Notes under the pieces: generated by a model
The model's database searches: none
Told to the model about the DNA's origin: nothing
Seen by the model: the letters and a program-made list of their open reading frames with translations, nothing else
Shown here: piece by piece, positions 60,109 through 64,000 of the stretch
How the letters are laid out: each line of letters starts with the position of its first letter
How positions within the stretch are numbered: position 1 is the first letter of the stretch
Program-made: the position numbers and the translations under genes
From: Planctomonas sp. JC2975
GTDB lineage: Bacteria > Actinomycetota > Actinomycetes > Actinomycetales > Microbacteriaceae
Direction of reading: 5' to 3'
Length of the DNA: 64,000 nt
NCBI RefSeq assembly: GCF_012985205.1
Contig: NZ_JABEKS010000001.1
Coordinates: forward strand, 1,116,001-1,180,000

Positions 60109-60171
60109 CTAGCGGCGAGCGGCCCCGCGTCGAGTGAAGGATCGGACCGGGACACGAAAGACTTCGGCCAC
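60109..60171 (-). CDS. Candidate leader peptide (20 residues) before the RIO kinase
   Basis: GTG at 60171, eight bases after a consensus AAGGAGG (60180-60186), opens a 20-codon frame with a basic product (VAEVFRVPVRSFTRRGAARR, ending TAG). No longer gene fits this ribosome site. Short basic leader peptides before regulated genes often sense translation stalling. An upstream GCACCA-CC-TGGTGC dyad could be part of the control. The 323-bp gap 60065-60387 also contains the operon terminator below. Confidence 0.55.
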   Translation of the reverse strand: MAEVFRVPVRSFTRRGAARR

Positions 60172-60276
60172 GTTGAACACCTCCTTCACTCGGGCACCAC
60201 CTGGTGCAGGTTCGTGCGGATGATCGCACCGCACACGTTCGGTGACATTACCAGCCCCGCACGCCGCAAATCGACC

Positions 60277-60342
60277 CGCCCCTTGCCGCCGACTCACCCT
60301 GATACTGCGTGCTGCAGTGGGGCGAGTGGGCGGCAAGGGGCG
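60277..60342 (-). terminator. Long terminator hairpin of the hexuronate operon
   Basis: Two 14-base arms, CGCCCCTTGCCGCC (60277-60290) and GGCGGCAAGGGGCG (60329-60342), pair perfectly, with a further partial pairing ACTC/GAGT inside. The hairpin starts 45 bases after the mannonate dehydratase stop. No U tract is seen. Confidence 0.75.
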
Positions 60343-60387
60343 ACTCGACGAGTTCAGGTCACTTGGCGGGGCATTGAGCCGGAAGCG

Positions 60388-61638
60388 TCACCAGTCGTGC
60401 ATCGAACCGTCGAGCAGGCGGTTCACCGGGAGGTAGGCGCCGGCGTACGGATGCGCCGCAGCGACCTCGTCGTCGTACTCGACGCCGAGGCCCGGGGAAT
60501 CCGAGGCGTTCAGCATGCCGTTCTCGAACGTGTACGTGGTGCGGAACACCTCGTGCGTGACCGGCGCGTGCTGCATGTACTCCTGGATGCCGAAGTTCGG
60601 GATCGCTAGGCCCAGGTGCACGGCGGCGGCCAGGCCGACGGGCGAGACATCCGTCGGCCCGTGCGCACCCGACTTGATCTGGTAGACGGCCGCATAGTCG
60701 AAGATGCGCCGCAGGCCCGTGATGCCGCCCGCATGCGTGACGGGGCTGCGCACGTAGTCGATCAGCTGCTCCTCGAACAGCTCGCGGTAGTCCCAAATCG
60801 TGTTGAACACCTCGCCGATGGCGAGCGGCGTCGTGGTGTGCTCTCGCACACGGCGCAGCACGGCCTGGTTCTCGGCCGGCGTCACGTCCTCCAGCCAGAA
60901 CAGGTCGTATGGCTCGAGCGACTTGCCGAGCTTAGCGGCCTGGATCGGCGTGAGCCGGTGGTGCGCGTCGTGCAGGAGCGGCAGCTCGGGGCCGAACTCG
61001 TTGCGCACGGCCTCGAACACGGTCGGCGCGTGACGCAGGTAGGCACGGGTGTCCCAGCTCTCCTCAACGGGAAGGGCGCTGCGGCGTGCGGGCTCGTAGT
61101 CGTAGCGGGCGTCGGATCCGGCATCCGTTCCCGCTGACGCGTTGCTCGAGTGCGCAACGCCGTACACCGAGGGCAGGCCAGGGATGCCGGTCTGCACCCG
61201 GATGGCGCGATATCCCTCGTCCAGGTGCTCGCGGATCGAGTCGAACAGCTCCGGCAGGTCGACTCCGGATGCGTGGCCGTAGACGAGCAGGCCATCGCGG
61301 CTCCGTCCGCCGAGCAACTGGTACAACGGCATGCCTGCTGCCTTGGCCTTGATGTCCCAGAGCGCGGTATCGACGGCGGCGATGGCAGCCATCGTCACGG
61401 GTCCCCGGCGCCAGTACGCGCCGCGGTAGAGGTACTGCCAGGTGTCCTCGATGCGGCTGGCGTCGCGTCCGACCAGCAGAGGCACGACGTGCTCCGACAG
61501 GTAGGCGGCGACGGCGAGCTCGCGGCCGTTGAGCGTCGCATCTCCGAGTCCGGTGAAACCGTCGTCTGTCGTGATGCGAAGGGTGACGAAGTTGCGTCCA
61601 GGGCTCGAGACGAGCACCTCGGCGGACTGGATGATCAT
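60388..61638 (-). CDS. manD: D-mannonate dehydratase (enolase superfamily, ManD/RspA)
   Basis: A 416-residue enolase-superfamily dehydratase. Metal ligands are in [21 protein letters not shown] and IGEVFNT, and the catalytic HGPTDVSP and histidine region follow; the capping domain is N-terminal ([17 protein letters not shown]). ManD removes water from D-mannonate to give 2-keto-3-deoxy-D-gluconate in hexuronate breakdown. GAGGAG precedes ATG 61638. It lies after a fructuronate reductase, supporting this role. Confidence 0.9.
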   Translation of the reverse strand: MIIQSAEVLVSSPGRNFVTLRITTDDGFTGLGDATLNGRELAVAAYLSEHVVPLLVGRDASRIEDTWQYLYRGAYWRRGPVTMAAIAAVDTALWDIKAKAAGMPLYQLLGGRSRDGLLVYGHASGVDLPELFDSIREHLDEGYRAIRVQTGIPGLPSVYGVAHSSNASAGTDAGSDARYDYEPARRSALPVEESWDTRAYLRHAPTVFEAVRNEFGPELPLLHDAHHRLTPIQAAKLGKSLEPYDLFWLEDVTPAENQAVLRRVREHTTTPLAIGEVFNTIWDYRELFEEQLIDYVRSPVTHAGGITGLRRIFDYAAVYQIKSGAHGPTDVSPVGLAAAVHLGLAIPNFGIQEYMQHAPVTHEVFRTTYTFENGMLNASDSPGLGVEYDDEVAAAHPYAGAYLPVNRLLDGSMHDW

Positions 61639-61698
61639 GTGCGGATTCTCCTCGTGATGGGTCCGGAGTAAGAGAGTGGGCTGCGACGGAAAGCGGGC

Positions 61699-62916
61699 TC
61701 AGCCCAGGTACGCGCGACGGGCGAGCCCCGGTTGCAGAACGTCGAGGGCTTCGGCGAGGTCGAGCCCTCTGACCCTCCCCCATTCCTCGATGGTGGCGAG
61801 GGATGCCCTGCCCGGCTCGTCGCCCGCGTCGAGCCTGGCAGTGATGATGGCGGCCTGCCGCTGCCGCAGCTTCTGCTGGCTGCCGTCGTCGATCTGCACG
61901 AGCCGGTGTGCGATGCGCGGATTGGCGAAGCGCGTGCGCAGGGCGGAGAGCGCGGCATCCGTCGTGGCCTCGTCGAAGGGCAGCAGCACACGTGCTTCAG
62001 CCCAGAGATCCTCGAGCAGCATGCGGCATTCCTTGTCGGCGAACGCCTCGGCGACGGTCTCGTGGCCGCGCGGGATGCCTGTGGCGGCCAGCAGCGTGTG
62101 CCCGGCATTCAGCAGCCACAGCTTTCGTCGCTCGTACGGCTCGATGTCGTCGACGAAACGCGCGCCGACCAGCTCCCAGGCCGGACGTCCGGCCGGGAAG
62201 TCGCCCTGGATGATCCACTCGCTGAACGGCTCGGTGACGACGGGGACGGCGTCGTCGTATCCGGTGAGCTCCCGAGCGGTGTCGCGGTCGGCGTCGGTGG
62301 TATGCGGAGTGATGCGGTCGACCATCGTGGAGACGAACGACACGTTCTGGGCGATCCACTCGGCGAGCGCACCATCATGCACCTCACGGTGCACGGCAAG
62401 GCGCAGCGCTTCGCCGTTGCCGGTGAGGTTGTCGCAGCTCACCAAAGCGATGGGGCCGGCGGATGCCTGCGCCCTCGCCGCGAGACCGCGCACGATCCGC
62501 GCTCCCGCCGTCTCATCGGCAGGCTCGGCGTGACCCGACTGCTCCTCAGCCGTCTCGTACGCCCGCTCCGTCACGGTGACGGTGACGAGTGCGACGGAAG
62601 GATCCGCAACGGTCCGTTCCCAATCGGATCCGGCTCCGTCGTGCGCCCGAACGATCGACTGCACGAGTTCAGCGCTGTCACCCTCCGCCGCACGGGTGAT
62701 CAGCGTGTAGACGCAGTCCTGCGCGGCGAGGGCCGCGGCGGTGCGCGGCGAACGCCCGGTGAACGCGGCGATGCCCCAGGCATCGCGGTCGGCAGGCGGA
62801 AGCGCGTTCGCACGTTCCGTGTACCAGGCCTGATGCGCGCGGTGGAAGTAGCCGAGCCCGAGATGCGCCATGCGCACCTCGGGGCGCGAGGAGCGGGCGT
62901 CAGCGACCGAGGGCAT
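61699..62916 (-). CDS. uxuB: D-fructuronate reductase/mannitol dehydrogenase family
   Basis: A 405-residue NAD-dependent polyol dehydrogenase of the long-chain type. The N-terminal domain has HLGLGYFHRAHQAWY; the C-terminal domain has the catalytic KLWLLNAGHTLLAATG with the lysine, asparagine and histidine. It converts D-fructuronate to D-mannonate, the substrate of the next enzyme. GGAGG precedes ATG 62916. A mannitol-specific role is possible but the gene order favours hexuronate. Confidence 0.88.
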   Translation of the reverse strand: MPSVADARSSRPEVRMAHLGLGYFHRAHQAWYTERANALPPADRDAWGIAAFTGRSPRTAAALAAQDCVYTLITRAAEGDSAELVQSIVRAHDGAGSDWERTVADPSVALVTVTVTERAYETAEEQSGHAEPADETAGARIVRGLAARAQASAGPIALVSCDNLTGNGEALRLAVHREVHDGALAEWIAQNVSFVSTMVDRITPHTTDADRDTARELTGYDDAVPVVTEPFSEWIIQGDFPAGRPAWELVGARFVDDIEPYERRKLWLLNAGHTLLAATGIPRGHETVAEAFADKECRMLLEDLWAEARVLLPFDEATTDAALSALRTRFANPRIAHRLVQIDDGSQQKLRQRQAAIITARLDAGDEPGRASLATIEEWGRVRGLDLAEALDVLQPGLARRAYLG

Positions 62917-62967
62917 CCGCGGGCCTCCGGCGACGTCCGCTCACGTTCAGCGACACGGGCAGGGTCC

Positions 62968-64000
62968 TCACGCGTCGACCGACTCGGTGACGATCTCGGT
63001 GTGCACGGGCTCGTCGTCGTACACGCCGTCGAGCACGTCGTCGACGAGGACTTCGCGTCCGAGGGTCGCCGACAGGTACACCGAGCGAACCACGGCCAAC
63101 GACAGCAGTGCGTCGGCGACGGTCACGCCCGGCGCACGGCCCGTGCGAATGGCGTCGACGATGTCGAGGTACTGGCGCTCGTGTCCCTCGACGAAGGCGT
63201 CGGCGGGTCGAGTCGTTCCGTAGAGGTCGCCCGGACCGACCAGTTCCGCCGCGCGATTCTGCGTGCTGGAGCGTGTGGGATCCGCGTTCGAGTCGCCGGC
63301 TGCACCACCGGAGACGAAGTACGCCAGCTGGTCCTGCTCGACGACCGCCGAGCCGTTCGAGCCGTGCACCTGCACGCGCACGGGGAGTCCGGGGAATCCG
63401 GCGGTCGTGGCGTGCAGCACCGCGAGGGCACCGTTCTCGAACCGCACCGTGGCGACGGCCGTGTCCTCGACCTCGATCCTGTCGTGCGCGAGCCTGGCCG
63501 TGTGCGCGTAGACCGCGACCGGCTTCCCGAGGAACCACACCATCAGGTCGACGGTGTGCACACCCTGGTTCATGACGGCTCCGCCGCCGTCGAGCTCCCA
63601 TGTGCCGCGCCACTGACCGGAGTCGTAGTACTCCTGCGTGCGCCACCACGGAACGGATGCGACGGCGCTGGTCAGCACGCCGAACTCGCCGGAGTGCGCG
63701 GCGTTCGCGACGACCACCGAGGCCGGGTCGAAGCGGTGCTGGCTGATCACGGATGCGACCAGGCCGCGCTCTGCAGCCTCGTCGGCCAGCTCGCGGATGC
63801 GCCTCGCCCGCGGCACGGACACATCGAGCGGCTTCTCGATCACCACGTTGCTTCCGGCCTTCAGCGCCGTCTCGGCGAGCTGCACGTGCAGGCCGCTCGG
63901 CGTGCAGATGACGACCAGGTCGACGGGATGCGCCTCCAGCGCTTCCCCGAGATCGGCGAACAGTGCAGGGCGCGGCTGACCGGTCAGCTCGACGAGCCCC
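62968..64000 (-). CDS. Gfo/Idh/MocA family oxidoreductase (partial, runs past the right edge)
   Basis: The C-terminal 343 codons of an NAD(P)-dependent sugar dehydrogenase. Part of the Rossmann domain (DLVVICTPSGLHVQLAETAL) and the catalytic lysine in VVIEKPLDVSVPRARRI are visible, then the C-terminal beta domain with MNQGVHTVDLMVWFLG. The N-terminal NAD-binding loop lies outside the window. It is upstream of uxuB by 51 bp and probably in the same operon, acting on a sugar acid or its derivative. Confidence 0.88.
   Translation of the reverse strand, partial: GLVELTGQPRPALFADLGEALEAHPVDLVVICTPSGLHVQLAETALKAGSNVVIEKPLDVSVPRARRIRELADEAAERGLVASVISQHRFDPASVVVANAAHSGEFGVLTSAVASVPWWRTQEYYDSGQWRGTWELDGGGAVMNQGVHTVDLMVWFLGKPVAVYAHTARLAHDRIEVEDTAVATVRFENGALAVLHATTAGFPGLPVRVQVHGSNGSAVVEQDQLAYFVSGGAAGDSNADPTRSSTQNRAAELVGPGDLYGTTRPADAFVEGHERQYLDIVDAIRTGRAPGVTVADALLSLAVVRSVYLSATLGREVLVDDVLDGVYDDEPVHTEIVTESVDA

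Overview
The window is GC-rich (roughly two thirds G+C), has short intergenic gaps, many ATGA/GTGA overlaps, frequent GTG starts and many start codons that lie 6-7 bases after a TAnnnT -10 box. It encodes an actinobacterial gene set: the eno-ftsB-DUF501 order, mfd, an HtpX/LemA pair, MsiK-dependent-type sugar ABC genes without an ATPase, and a RIO1-family kinase. All of this points to a chromosome segment of a Microbacteriaceae-like actinobacterium (Leifsonia/Microbacterium relatives). I see no rRNA, phage, insertion sequence, plasmid origin or CRISPR array.

Layout. 1-6.8 kb: end of a DapA-family lyase gene, htpX-lemA, then a TetR-MFS-PLP enzyme-lactone oxidase operon. 7.0-13.3 kb: membrane glycosyltransferase plus UDP-GlcNAc 2-epimerase, a membrane protein/CPBP protease pair, and a NarL-type two-component system. 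13.5-17.5 kb: tRNA-Leu(UAA), type II NADH dehydrogenase, DUF501, FtsB/DivIC-like, enolase. 17.5-24 kb: intergenic repeats and hairpins, then an amino-sugar uptake locus (two permeases, lipoprotein, SIS protein, RpiR regulator) and a divergent sugar kinase. 24-31 kb: hisS, a TetR/NmrA divergon, a drug exporter, mazG, and nhaA behind a structured leader that looks like an nhaA-I (Li+/Na+) riboswitch. 31.6-37.3 kb: OmpR-type two-component system followed by a flavin/haem/iron-sulphur electron-transfer operon. 37.3-49.8 kb: CPBP protease, DUF1648 protein with a GntR repressor, aldo/keto reductase, gamma-glutamyltransferase-like enzyme, phosphotransferase, isochorismatase-like hydrolase, mfd, yceI. 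50.1-57.6 kb: accessory region with a dihydrofolate-reductase-like gene remnant, a hydrolase and a protease cluster (TPR-CHAT protease, subtilase with hexapeptide repeats, beta-rich protein, sigma factor, small peptides). 57.6-64 kb: pth, rplY, RIO kinase with a possible leader peptide, and a hexuronate catabolic operon (mannonate dehydratase, fructuronate reductase, Gfo/Idh/MocA dehydrogenase).

How the genes work together. The strongest candidate for an undescribed system is the 51.8-57.6 kb cluster, where an ECF-like sigma factor translationally coupled to a 47-residue peptide precedes a subtilase and a caspase-like CHAT protease, both with intact catalytic residues. The second is the electron-transfer operon, where an ApbE flavin transferase sits beside what looks like an FMN-binding protein that has lost its FMN-binding domain, and where the NuoF-like subunit lacks one of four usual cluster cysteines. 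Smaller regulatory items are a TetR gene whose credible start is ATC, a terminator-like hairpin in the leader of a CPBP gene, shared promoter elements of eno and rplY, and a 50-bp repeat pair.
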